From positions 1 through 64,000 of the forward strand of contig JALJCO010012923.1 of NCBI GenBank assembly GCA_023101725.1: DNA of 64,000 bases. Reading direction: 5' to 3'. Each line of letters begins with the position of its first letter. The stretch's first letter is position 1. Both the position numbers and the translations under genes were made by a program. The notes beneath the pieces were generated by a model. It was not told where the DNA came from. It saw only the letters and a list, made by a program, of their open reading frames with translations, and searched no databases. Source of the DNA: Atherinomorus stipes. Its lineage: Eukaryota; Chordata; Actinopteri; Atheriniformes; Atherinidae. Below, in pieces: positions 1-11,600 of this stretch.

Positions 1-25
1 TTTTATGATTTATGAATTCTTTTAG

Positions 26-2301
26 GACTCAACACCATCATGTCCCTGAACCAGCAACTGAGGACCAGACCACTTCTGTGTCAAATGGACAGTAAGAATT
101 GAACAGTTTGGCTTTTTGTTTTGATTTTGATTGTGAATACTGTTGGATTTTCTTATTTTATAAATATGCTAAACTAAAAAATGTGCTTTTTATACCTAAA
201 GCAACACAAAGTGCTTTTGCATTGTAAAACAATGTATTCTTTTTTTTTCTTTTTTTAATAAAATAAATCCCAGTACAATAAAGTATCTAATGTAACAAAG
301 AAAAATGCAAGTATCAACTCATTGGTAATGGTAAAGTTCCAATACATGAACTTTGGTTTATATATCTCATCTTTTAGTTATTGTCTATAGTATTTTGTTT
401 TTGTATGATTAGTTTGTGTACCCCTGTCGTAGTCATCTATGTACTGCATTATGCATCAAATTTGTGTAAAAGACCAAACTTAATTCTGTATTGATTTTCT
501 AAGTCTGGTATATTTGTGCTTCAATCTATTACTACAGAGACATTGTCAACATTCTCACTGCACTGGGGAAGGCCGTTGATGACCATGATGGGAGCCCTGC
601 ATCTTATATCATGTGTGTGCAGATCTCAGATTTGGATGGGTGCCAGGTTGGCTCTAAGCCGGAAATCTTTTAAACCTCATTGGCGCATAAATGTTAAATT
701 CATGGATGACGTTGGGCTAGCAGAAGGAGCCGTTGATACAGGAGGACCAAAGCGGGAGTTTTTTACATTGGTCTTGGACTATCTGCACAGCAGTGGCCTT
801 TTTGTGGGACCAGAAAACGGCAAATTGCTCACTTATTCCAGCTCAGGTGAGATGCATGCACAAAAGTGTTTGAACATACTTGCATCTAGGGATGTCAGAT
901 ATACTTGTTACAGCAAATGCAATTTTCAGCATTCCAATGTGAATGGGCTATATGCATGAATCCACTACTTCCTGAATTTCAGACGGGCACCTTTGTTTCC
1001 TGTCTTAATCATTGGACAAACTGATTACTCCAGGGGTGCCTGACTTCAGTAGTTGGCCAGACACACCTGGATTAATCAGCTTGTCCAGTAATGAAGGACA
1101 TGAAACTGAGGTCCTGTCTGAAATTCAGGAAGTAGTGGAGTCATGCATATAGCCCATTGTGTGAAAATGTACAACATTGCTTAAATTTTTACCACTTGTT
1201 TTCCTCAAGCTTCAACACTTATGAAGTGCAGGGTGTTTGGGGGGGATGAATGCCTGGTAGATGGTCTCAACAACCTCATAATCTGCTCTACTGAGTGTGT
1301 TCATGAAGTCTATGGGTATCATGTGAACACTCCCCATTAGAATGTTAGTGATAATCGTTTGATATAAGAAATAAATCATTTAAACATACAACTGTTCCAA
1401 GCTATGACATCGCATCACATTTCCAAATTGAATCGTGGACTACTTTTCCATAAATGGAAGTGATTTTCCTTTTTTTTTTTTTTTTTGTAGGTAGATGTTT
1501 TCTAAAGCAGACATTTGAAGGGATCAAGAACTTGAGCTAAAAATTCCTATAGCATCATGTATATGAAGAAAACTAACTACTAAAATATAACTTTTTTTCC
1601 TTAATGAATAAGTAAACACAAGCATGATTAAAATGTTTATTTTGCCCCTCATTAAGACATCAAGAAGCACTGCATTGATAGAACAAAAGGGGAACTAAAT
1701 GTAGTGTCCTAAATTGTACACTGCTGAAATATTTGGCAACTTGTATAGGCTATTGCTATTTGCAACAACCAATATTTTGCTGACCAGCATATTACAGCTA
1801 TGTTCTATGTTATGTTTTTTGTATAAAGTTACCTGTCACTGTCTGTCTCCTTTTTTTATTTTGATGGGTTGTGGAGTATTGCATGATCAAGCTGGTGTTC
1901 TTCATCTAATTGCCTCACAGTGGAACTCTGCAGCCGAACCCTGTCATATTTTCTGCTATAGCAAAGTTTGCAATAAAAATGACTGATCCTTGTTTTGTAA
2001 AACAGGGGAGACCAAGTCATTTTCAATATTTGTATACATATATGAATTACATTGACATTTCTTTCCTCCACATTTTTCGTTGTTTTTTTTTAGCCATGGA
2101 GAAAGATGAGTACTTTTATGCTGGAATGATCATTGCAATGTCCCTTGTGCATGGAGGACCTGCTCCCCGGTTCCTCTCCAGAACACTCTTTGAGGCACTC
2201 ACAGAATCACCAGAGAAAACAACTGTGACCATTGAGGAAGTTCCAGATATAAAATTAAAAGAAAATCTACAGAAGGTTAGTTAAGATGTGTTTGTGTGTT
2301 T

Positions 2302-2345
<44 letters not shown>

Positions 2346-3560
2346 ACTAACATTCATTACTTTTTCTATGTTACAATATATTGTAATATTTGTCAGGTTT
2401 TGACTGGTGAGGAGGTCCCTGATGACCTGGAAGAAATCATTGACATGTCAGGCTCCCGATGTGTTTTGGCAACACCTGAAGATGCACATAAAATGGCTCT
2501 AGACACTGCACATTGGTACATCTTTGGCAGGACACGGTCAGCATTTGAGAGGTAATGATCCTACAGTTTTTGTTTTTTTTTCCGGGAACTTCTAATGTTC
2601 TTAAACTGACCTGAGTAGATGATCACCTTGATCTGATTATGCAAAACATGACCTGACCACCTTCTTTTCTGCCTCTGCAAACATAAATTTGTTTTTAGTT
2701 TTTTAGTTAAGTTTTTAGTTAAGTTACAGTACAGACCCTTTCCAAAAAAGTATAATATATTAGAATGAACACCTTTTCCATGATATTCTAATTTTTTGGA
2801 AAGGATCTATAGTTAATTATTTTGTATTATGTCAAACAAGGTTCAAAGATGGCCTGAAGACCCTTGGCGTTTATGCTGCAATGGTGGAAAACAAGGAGTC
2901 CTTCGTGCACATCATGTGTCATCAGGAAAACCCATTAACGGCAGAACAAATCAAGGAGGCATTCACACCAGTGCTAAACCTTCCTGGTTCTAACAAGCGG
3001 TCCACTGAGAACCTGATCCTTTGTCTGTGGGAGAACTTACTCTTCGAAGCAGATGGTATGGCAACAATATTTTATAAATAAAGTAATATAGTTAAATGTT
3101 GTAGATCTTTGAGAAGGACTATCAAGTTAAAAAACAAATCTGAAATATATAGGGTTTTGGGCCATTTTTTTTTCCAAAGCTTGAAAGATTTCATGATGAG
3201 ATGAAAGATTTCAGGAAAATATTAGTTTAAATGAATATGCAATTTTTAATTTTTTATGATAACTTGTTTTGTTTTGTTTTTTTTTTTTTTTTTTTTTTAG
3301 ATGAGGACTCTGATGTTTCATTGGAGAAGATCCTGTTTTTTTCCACTGGCTTGAAAGCCTTTCCTCCTCTGGAATTGAGGCCAAGTCCAAGTCTGTGCTT
3401 TCTGCATGATGCTGAGGACAATGGACAGCTGTCAAACTACCCAAAAGCTAATACATGCACAAATCGGCTCTACTTACCGACCACCCACAAGACGTACCAT
3501 GAATTCAAAAGCCACATGGTCTTTGGTATTGGTGCAAGTGCAGGGTTTGGATTGCCGTAG
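26..3560 (+). CDS. HECT-domain E3 ubiquitin ligase, G2E3-like, 3' exons (5' partial)
   Basis: Multi-exon gene read as exons 26-91, 538-846, 2094-2275, 2397-2551, 2841-3055 and 3301-3560, all with AG/GT borders and phases that match from 538-846 onward. The product is the C-terminal HECT domain of a fish G2/M-phase-specific E3-like ligase, which transfers ubiquitin through a cysteine thioester. Visible marks are NVKFMDDVGLAEGAVDTGGP and SLVHGGPAP in the N-lobe and the C-lobe motif ANTCTNRLYLP. Its cysteine (codon 3456-3458) matches the catalytic Cys of the family. The stop is TAG at 3558-3560. Upstream exons lie outside the window. Exon 538-846 cannot be read in one frame: the first part (DIVNILTALGKAVDD) and the rest (IWMGARLALSRKSF) are joined only if a GT unit is missing at 612-619. 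Exon 26-91 is the least certain. These HECT genes form a large fish family, so no symbol is given. Confidence 0.8.
942..1158. repeat. Foldback / MITE-like inverted repeat in HECT intron
   Basis: A long imperfect palindrome of about 217 bp inside the intron 847-2093. The left arm starting aatgggctatatgcatga (942) is matched by the reverse complement of the right arm ending at 1158, with a run of about 40 near-identical bases covering the outer end and weaker pairing toward the centre. It looks like a non-autonomous foldback element. No target-site duplication was identified with confidence. Confidence 0.6.
2302..2344. repeat. (GT)n microsatellite
   Basis: An uninterrupted GT run of about 40 bp in the HECT intron between exons 2094-2275 and 2397-2551. 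Confidence 0.95.
2729..2812. repeat. Short inverted-repeat element
   Basis: acagaccctttccaaaaaag (from 2731) pairs with ttttttggaaaggatctat (ending about 2810). The two arms sit almost back to back, giving an 84-bp hairpin. This is the form of a solo pair of transposon ends. It lies in the HECT intron 2552-2840. Confidence 0.5.
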
Positions 3561-3724
3561 AGATATTAAATGTGGCTCCATAGTTCAGGGTTTTATTTGG
3601 GCTGCGTTTTTCAAGTTTGTTTAATGTATGTGAAAACGCAGTTTTAAAGTGCACAGCCTCTAGTTAAAAAAAAAAAAAAATCAGGAATGTGGGTTTGGGC
3701 TGTGATTTAAGAGAGATAGAGGTT

Positions 3725-3960
3725 TAAGTATAAATGAGTGGATTGAGTGGACAGATGAGTGAGTGGATGCATAAATGAATGGATTTTTGTGTATGAGTGG
3801 ATGGGTGGATGTGGATGTGGATGAATGAATGGTGATGGATGTATGTGTGGCTGAATGGATGGAGTATGGATGTGTCTGAGTGGATGGATGGGGGGATGGA
3901 TGGGATGGAATGAATGGATGTGTGTCTGAGTGGATGGAGGTGTATATATGAATGGACAGG
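3725..3960. repeat. GGATG-type minisatellite
   Basis: An irregular tandem run of tggatg/gaatg units downstream of the HECT stop codon. The minus-strand open frame across it is a by-product of the repeat and not a gene. Confidence 0.8.
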
Positions 3961-4935
3961 TGTTGTATATAAAAATGTGTGTAAGTTTTCCTATAAAATT
4001 GTTCTTTAACAGTCTGGTCTTTTTTCATTTTATGGTTCTGTATGTGAAATGCTCTCATCCCTTTATGTAGTTAAAGGGAGAATTTCTAAAAATGTCTGAC
4101 TACCTATAGGTACGTCAAACTGTTTTGGAGGTTGTACTTCCAAACATAACATCCAGATGGGTAAACTATTTCTCCTCTTGTGGAAATCCAGGGAGAGTTG
4201 TACTAAAATAATTTCTACACTTATTACGGTTAACTGAAGTACCCCAGTTTGTTGCTTTTCTTTTTAATGAACATTGCCCAGCCTCAAAAGTTCATTAATT
4301 TAAAACATTTGTATTTTTATGCTAGACAGTACTATAAAGTTAGGAAAAACATGCACTGCTGGTGGATGAAAAAAGTTAAAGCTCGCTACAAAGCGACACC
4401 TAGTGACAGAAAAAGGTGCAGCTTGCCATTTCTAAATGGGAGTTTTGGTTCTGGATATGAAAATGCAAAATGTGCCTTGCTCTAAATGCTGTATTGTTGA
4501 TGTGATCAGTTTTCATAAATATTACCAATCTATAATCTCAATATAAGGGAAAATGTAAAAAACGGGCCAACTACTGCATGTTAACCTAAAATCTAGACGT
4601 TGCGATGATTGTATTGGATGAAATGTACAGTAGCTTTAAAACATTGTAAGGGGGAATAGTTGATGGATGCTTTTTTTTTTTTCTTTTCACGGGTAGAGTA
4701 AACAGCACAAAGGCAATTTTCCTTCCAAACAAAATTTTAATTGCATGATTATAAAATGGCAACGTCATAGTGAAGTAAAAGAGAAGGTCCACTGAGTTTC
4801 AGTCCACTGGCCGTAATGAGTAAGTTTTATTTAAAAAAAATTTAAAAAAAAATCCAAAGCCATACTTTTCGATTTTAAATCAGATAATCAAACATGACTT
4901 GCGATGGTAAGATGAGCAGTGAATCTTGCTTTATT
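3961..4935. other. Spacer with no recognised gene
   Basis: AT-rich sequence between the HECT gene and the tandem array. Short open frames are present on both strands, for example 4249-4485 plus, but none shows a recognisable domain or flanking splice signals that join to a neighbour. No upstream dynein exon was recognised here. Confidence 0.5.
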
Positions 4936-5040
4936 TATTACAGTCTAGAGAGCGCCCAACATTGATCAATAGGTGGCAGCAGTGCGCAGCATGATCTGCC
5001 AGGAAATGAAGAAGAGAAGGAGCGCCGGCGAGCACTCGGT

Positions 5041-5543
5041 GTGCTAGTCGCTAGCCTCTCCGGTGCTATCGCCAGCCTATCCATGCTAATGGATAGCGGA
5101 GGGAGTACACAATCCAGTGGGTGACTAGCCGAGGCGTGCTAGTTGCTAGCCTCTCCGGTGCTATCGCCAGCCTATCCATGCTAATGGATAGCGGAGGGAG
5201 TACACAATCCAGTGGGTGACTAGCCGAGGCGTGCTAGTCGCTAGCCTCTCCGGTGCTATCGCCAGCCTATCCATGCTAATGGATAGCGGAGGGAGTACAC
5301 AATCCAGTGGGTGACTAGCCGAGGCGTGCTAGTTGCTAGCCTCTCCGGTGCTATCGCCAGCCTATCCATGCTAATGGATAGCGGAGGGAGTACACAATCC
5401 AGTGGGTGACTAGCCGAGGCGTGCTAGTCGCTAGCCTCTCCGGTGCTATCGCCAGCCTATCCATGCTAATGGTTAGTGGAGGGAGTACACAATCCAGTGG
5501 GTGACTAGCCGAGGCGTGCTAGTTGCTAGCCTCTCCGGTGCTA
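5041..5543. repeat. 95-bp tandem repeat with a 190-bp higher-order period
   Basis: Five full 95-bp units start at 5041, 5136, 5231, 5326 and 5421, followed by a partial sixth at 5516. The units are nearly identical. Base 9 alternates strictly: C in units 1, 3 and 5 (5049, 5239, 5429), T in units 2, 4 and 6 (5144, 5334, 5524). Each unit carries a small palindrome around tatccatgctaatggata. Unit 5 has two further changes near 5473-5477. The pattern implies amplification of a two-monomer block. Confidence 0.9.
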
Positions 5544-5904
5544 ACACGCGTCCAGGACAATAGATGATCCAATGAGCTGCGGCGATCAACATAAAAATAA
5601 ACGGCCAAGTTCTGCGAGTTGCCGCCCTCTCATTTACCAGCTCCGGTCGCTCAGTTACTGCAGTAGGCGCATCATTTGTGAGATGAGTGGCCGGCTTCGG
5701 AATAAACATAGCCTCTTGCGACGAGGAAGTAGCCGCCGCCGGCTGCGCAGTTGTCTTATTTTTGGCCCCCCTTCTGCGCCATAGCTTTGAACCCCAGACT
5801 CCCAGGTGAAAGTCATGCACGCTGACCATTCAGCCAAAGGGACATCCCTGTGGCCAAGTAGCCAGGGCACATGATCAGTCGGAGGCATAGTGACAGGACC
5901 GTCA

Positions 5905-6001
5905 ACTGCCACACGCGTACACGACATTAGCGTCACTTCCACTTGTCACCAGAGGGGGCGAACTTCTGGAAAAAAGCTGAATTTGCTCTGTACTCCTTTA
6001 A
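5905..6001. repeat. Terminal segment of a TTAA-associated non-autonomous element
   Basis: About 85 bp around attagcgtcacttccacttg and the following agaggggg block closely match 42251-42328, and both copies end in ctcctttaa. At 42 kb this is the right end of a TTAA-flanked MITE, so this copy is probably the right end of a related element that also carries the 95-bp array. Its left end was not found. Confidence 0.55.
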
Positions 6002-6048
6002 CCTTATAACGCAGAAAATGTATTAAACGTATTGTAATATTAGATTAA

Positions 6049-6049
<1 letters not shown>

Positions 6050-6099
<50 letters not shown>

Positions 6100-6123
6100 G
6101 ATTTATATATATATAGGATATAT

Positions 6124-6183
<60 letters not shown>

Positions 6184-6198
6184 TATATATATATATGG

Positions 6199-6275
<77 letters not shown>

Positions 6276-6276
6276 T
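6050..6276. repeat. (TA)n and (GA)n microsatellites
   Basis: Several long TA runs broken by short spacers (6050-6093, 6131-6180, 6203-6257), then a short AG run to 6276. These lie directly upstream of the first dynein exon seen in the window. Confidence 0.95.
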
Positions 6277-6483
6277 TTCATCTTTAAATTTTTAAGGCCC
6301 TCTCTTAAGGCATAGAAGACCTGACAGAATTTCACTGATGCAAGTTGGCCCACAGCTGCAGATGAAGGCTATTTAAATTGATAATCTTATTTCTGCAAAA
6401 TAGAGGGATAAGGCCAAGTGTAGGGTTTTGGGGGAGGAACTGTTATTTGGTCAATGTTTGCTAAATATCTTTACTTTTGTCAG

Positions 6484-8631
6484 GTGGTGCAGCTCGAGGA
6501 GCTCTCATGACAGTGCGCCATGCTGTCTTTGTTGTTGGAAATGCAGGCACTGGGAAAAGCCAGGTTTGAATCCTGTATCTCAGAGGTTGTCAAAAGAAAT
6601 GCTCAGCTGAATTTAACATGATAAATATGCAATGTTGAAATTTTCCACAGATATTGAGAGTCCTCCATAAGACCTATGAAAATCTGAGGAGAAAGCCAAT
6701 TTGGAATGACCTCAATCCAAAGGCAATAGACAGAGATGAACTCTTTGGTTTCATCCATCCTGCAACACGAGAGTGGAAAGATGGTAAAATGGTTTAAAGG
6801 CATACAAGGCTACAGTTATCAGTTACTGTTTTCTAGACACTTTCTCATTACCCAAGAAATTAAAGCCTTTTTAATGTTAAGAAACAAGAAGTTACACGGA
6901 AATTGCAGGAAAAAAGGCAGAAAAACTAGCCCTGTCACACACTTCTGGTATGTCATAAGGGAGGGATACTTATTCTGCATGTTATTTTTAGGAAATAGTT
7001 TTCCTTTAAATTAAGGATTAGAGCAAAAAGTTTTTTTCATACTTGTGTCAAAAACCACCCACACTGAATAACATCTGCCATTTGTTGCATCCTTTAATCT
7101 TCTGTGCAAGGTTTGTTTCTCATCATTGATGCGAGAGCAGGCAAACATCCCTCCCCACCTCGGCCTAAGTGGATTGTGTTGGATGGAGAGCATTGATCCA
7201 ATGTGGATTGAATCACTCAACACAGTGATGCTGATGATAACAAGGTACTCCTCCTGTTCACTCACTCATACACTATTGTACAACACATAGCAGCCAAGGT
7301 GGTATATACAGAAAAAAGATGTTTCTTTCCCTCCTTCAGCAATCACTTCCTGCAGAGTGAGTACTTAGGGGTTTTTTTTCAGAGCAATGAATCATGTCAC
7401 AGTGATCTTTTGCCTTTGAAATAGTCTAAAGCAAGTTTGTCTGACCTGAGATAGGAACAAAGTGTTTTTTATTTACTTTTTGTGGACCCTCAAATGTGAA
7501 GAATTTTGTAAAATGTAATGCTTCACAATGCCTTTTAGGTCCTGACTCTTGCCAGTAATGAGCTGGGTGCCTTTACCTCATCCATGAGGCTGGTGTTTGA
7601 AATCAGTCACCTAAGGATGGCAACTCCTGCCACTGTATCCAGAGCAGGATCCCTCTATGTCAACCAAGGGACCTGGGCTGAAACCCGTGAGTTACAGAGA
7701 ACTGTAATTTGTCTTAATATCCATGTAATCTCAAATAGGGTTTTTTTTTTGTAGAGGTTGGTTTTGAACTCTTTTTTTTTTGTATGCTGGATTGTTGCTC
7801 AGGTACGTTGCCAGTTGGATTGACCATCGAGAACGACAGACAGAAAGAGCTCACCTCACCATATTATTTGAAAGATATGTTCCACGCTGTCTAGAACAGA
7901 TGAAAAACACTTTCAAGACCATTATTCCCATCCCAGAGATCTCTATGGTGCAGGTTCGTACCACACAAGCATAAATAGTGTATTCTATTAGTGTATTCTA
8001 TTCTATTTAAGTCTTCAGAGTCAGAAAATTTCAATATGATATTTTTTTCATTCAGACACTCTGCACCTTGCTTGACTGCCTTCTAACACCAGAAAATATT
8101 CCATCTGAGTCCCCTCGTGAGATCTATGAGATCTATTTCACCTTTGCCTGCATCTGGGCTTTTGGGGAGCCCTTTGTCAAGATCAGGTATTTACATAGTT
8201 TAATTCAAGTTTATTTATATATCTCCTATATTGCTGGCTGAGTTAGGTTATCATCGCCGTCTATCAGTATGTTCCTCTCAAAGGCATAAACATTTGGCGT
8301 TACTTGTCAGCATCATCAAGTGACCATTATCATCATAAACTGTAAAGTTACCCTAATTATGATTTTAACTGTTGTTTTTTTTCATCTTATGCTGGTATTG
8401 CCCAAATGAAATGATGTAAATTAAAGTGTGATATTATATTTTTGATTATATTTTCAGCTTCATGATTATCGGGTTGAGTTCAGCCACTGGTGGACCAAAG
8501 AAATGAAGACAGTGAAGCTGCCAGCACAAGGGACAGTTTTTCACTACTACCTTGACCATCAAACCAGGCGCTTCCTGCCCTGGGATGACATTGTACCACA
8601 GTTTGAAATGGAAATGTGCACACCGCTAAAT
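6484..8631 (+). other. dnah11: Dynein exons 1-7: AAA2 region, lesion-bearing
   Basis: Exons 6484-6563, 6651-6783, 7111-7244, 7539-7686, 7803-7953, 8056-8186 and 8458-8631. Readable blocks include [42 protein letters not shown] (Walker B area), [16 protein letters not shown] and [10 protein letters not shown]. Lesions by comparison with the family frame: VQLEEL and VRHAVF lie in different frames (TGA at 6508-6510). Exon 7111-7244 has four indels summing to +6. Exon 7539-7686 lacks one C near 7664 and has TGA at 7679-7681 where the conserved Trp of DLGWNP is expected. Exon 8056-8186 lacks one G near 8180. Exons 2, 5 and 7 are clean. Confidence 0.75.
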
Positions 8632-11600
8632 GTAAGAGAATACAGATGGCTGTAACTATGGGAGAAAAAGAACTCTTGAGAAAGAAACACAAAATTTTTA
8701 AGGAGGTTTGACAAATAATCACAATCACAAGCAAAATAACCAAAAATGAACAATACAGGAATATTAAAAATGTGTGCATGCATCAATGAACATAATAAGG
8801 GAGGGTGAAGTCACATCATGAGGTTATGGCAGGGGTTCTGAAATGGATGATAGGCTTGCCACTGTGTCTGATTACCATTTACTACTGCCTGTACCACAGT
8901 GTGTGTGGGGGTGAAGGCATGAGCAACAAGGCTTGAGCTATCACCCACGCTCTTTTGTCTTTCTTTATGTTCCTGTGTACAGCTGTGAATGCTCCAAAGG
9001 CTCTTGCTGAGCCATAATTAGTGGGGTTTTGTTCTGAGCAAATGATGCTATTATGACAGAATAGTTGTGGTGTTCTGGGGAAATACGAGAAATTATAAAT
9101 CACATACAATTCACTGAACACATGTCTGTCAATAAATCACTCTCAAAGAAAGCCATAATAACCATGTATGTTTCTGTTCTGTGTCTTCCTGCTGTTTGTA
9201 TGATTGCAGGCTGTTCTGGTGCACACACAGCAGAGACTGTGCGTCTGTGGTACTTCATGGACTTGTTGCTGGAGAGGAGGCAGCCGGTGATGCTTGTGGG
9301 GAATGCTGGAGTGGGGAAGACTGCACTTGTAAAGAACAAGTTAGACTCTTTGCCAGAGAGTTACATGGCCTTGAAAGTACCCTTAACTACTACACCACCT
9401 CACTTATGTTGCAGGGTGAGTGAATTGGGATATACAGCACTTCAAGAAAACTATAGCACCATCTGCTGGCAATGATTAGATTCAGGGTATCTACACATTT
9501 CTAAAGACTGTTTTGGTCATTTTGGTCATTATGTGTTTATTTTTCCTTATTTTTATCAGTGAATGATGTTTTCGGTGAGTTGAATTTTTGTTGCTTTTGC
9601 TTCCCCATGTAGAAATCCTGGAGAAACCACTGGAAAAAAGAGCAGGAGAAGCTACTCCCCTGCAGGAAACAAGAGGTTGGTCTACTTTATAGATGACATG
9701 AACATACCAGCTGTTGACAGCTATGGAACAGTGCAGCCTCATGCCCTTATACGGCAGCATCTGGACTATGGACACTGGTGAGAAGACTCCTCAAACATCA
9801 AGTCAAGTGAATTAAAGCTATTTAATATGTGTCACCATGTGAAACCTTCTAATCTGAGACCTTACACATTTGCTGCTTAAAAAGCCTCCCTTTTTTTATA
9901 ATTCCCCTTGGAGATTAATAGTTTATAAATTTTTTAATTGAGTTATATTTAATTAACTGTATATTTCATATATTTCATTTAATTCAATTTAGTTATATTT
10001 GCACACAAGGACTGTACTGTACGGTCTCGTGCTGCTAATTCAGGGTTGGGTCACAGGGGCAGCTGCCTAAGCAAGGAAGCCCAGACTTCCCTCTCCCTGG
10101 CCAAAGCCGCCAGCTCATCCGGGGGGATCCCAAGGCGTAGTCCCTCCTGGGTCTCCCCCGGGGCCACGTCCCAGTGGGACGTGCCTGGAACACCTCACCA
10201 GGGAGGCGTTCAGGAGGCATCCTGACCAGATGCCCAAGCCACCTTATCTGGCTCCGTTCGAGGCGGGGAGCAGCAGCTCTACTTTGAGCCCCTCTTGGAT
10301 GACTGAGCTCCTCACCCTATCTCCCTTAGAGATAGGGTGAGGAAACTCTGCGGATGAAACTCATTTCGGCTGCTTGTACCCATGATCTCTTTCTTCAGTC
10401 ATGGCCCACAGCTCATGGCCACAGGTGAGGGTGGGAACGTAGATCGACCGATAAATCGAGAGCTTCGCCTTCTGGCTCGGCTCCATCTTCACCACGACCG
10501 ATCGATGCAGAGTCTGTATCACTGCAGACGCCGCACCGATCCATCTGTCGATCTCCCGGTCCATTTTCCCCTCACTCGTGAACAAGACCCCAAGATACTT
10601 GCACTCCTCTACCTGGGGCAGGACCTCGCTCCCGACCCGGAGAGTACACCCTTTTCCGGGTGACACAAGGACATATGATAAAATCCTTACGGAGCAGACA
10701 GACATTCAGTAGTACCAACTCTTAACATGTACAGTACCTGTGATCAGGATAATAATATAGAGATAAGTTGTAAATATGCAGACTCTGCATCGATCTGAAT
10801 CCACAATTACAGTTATGCTGTTGTGTAGTTTAAATGTAGTTTAAGATAGTTTACTCATTGGAACCCTTTTTTTTATTTCCCTGTGTTCTGAAGGTATGGC
10901 AGACAAAAACTGACCATAAAAGAAACACAAAATACCCAATATGTTGCTTGTATGAATCCAAAAGCTGGAAGCTTCATTATCAACCCCAGATTGCAGGTAT
11001 GTTTGCCAAATAAAACTGCTATTTTATTATTCAAGTTAAGCTTAAAATGTATACAAGCACGATTGATATATATATATATATTTTTTTAAATAACAAACCA
11101 GATGTGCTGATTCTGAAATATAGGTTATCTTTGGATTGAAAAAAAAAGTGATTTTGATTTGATAAACAGTGATGTTATCAGATTTTTATAACATATAGTC
11201 ATGGACAAAACAGAATTCTGAAGATGTGATGCCTGTAGAGAATGCTAAAGTAATAACCTTTAGCTTTGATGACTGTCCGGGTTCATGTGCAATTAATTAA
11301 ACTGCAGGTGAGAGTGTGATGTTGTGTTAGGTGTACAAAAAGAACAAACAGCTTATTGAAATAAAATCAGATGAGCTGAAACAAAAAAGCTACATCAGAT
11401 CTAACTTTTGCCATAATTACACTGTCAATTCAAATAAAATGACTTGCAATTTTATCAAGAGTTTAATTAATATTTATTTATTTTTCTCTATCAAAGTAAT
11501 TGTCAATACTGGTATATTGCAACACTCACAATTCATAGATTTTCATTTTAACAGGAACAGTTTAACAGAAAAGCTGACCTTAAATTTTGTCTGAGGTTTA

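Noticed and set aside
3681..4058. 125-codon minus-strand frame rich in His, Ser and Thr
   Set aside because: It arises from the GGATG minisatellite and shows no domain.
5473..5942. Overlapping open frames of up to 118 codons on both strands
   Set aside because: They cover repeat-array and mobile-element sequence and match no recognisable protein.
6045..6353. 102-codon minus-strand frame
   Set aside because: It is a Tyr/Ile repeat produced by the TA microsatellite.
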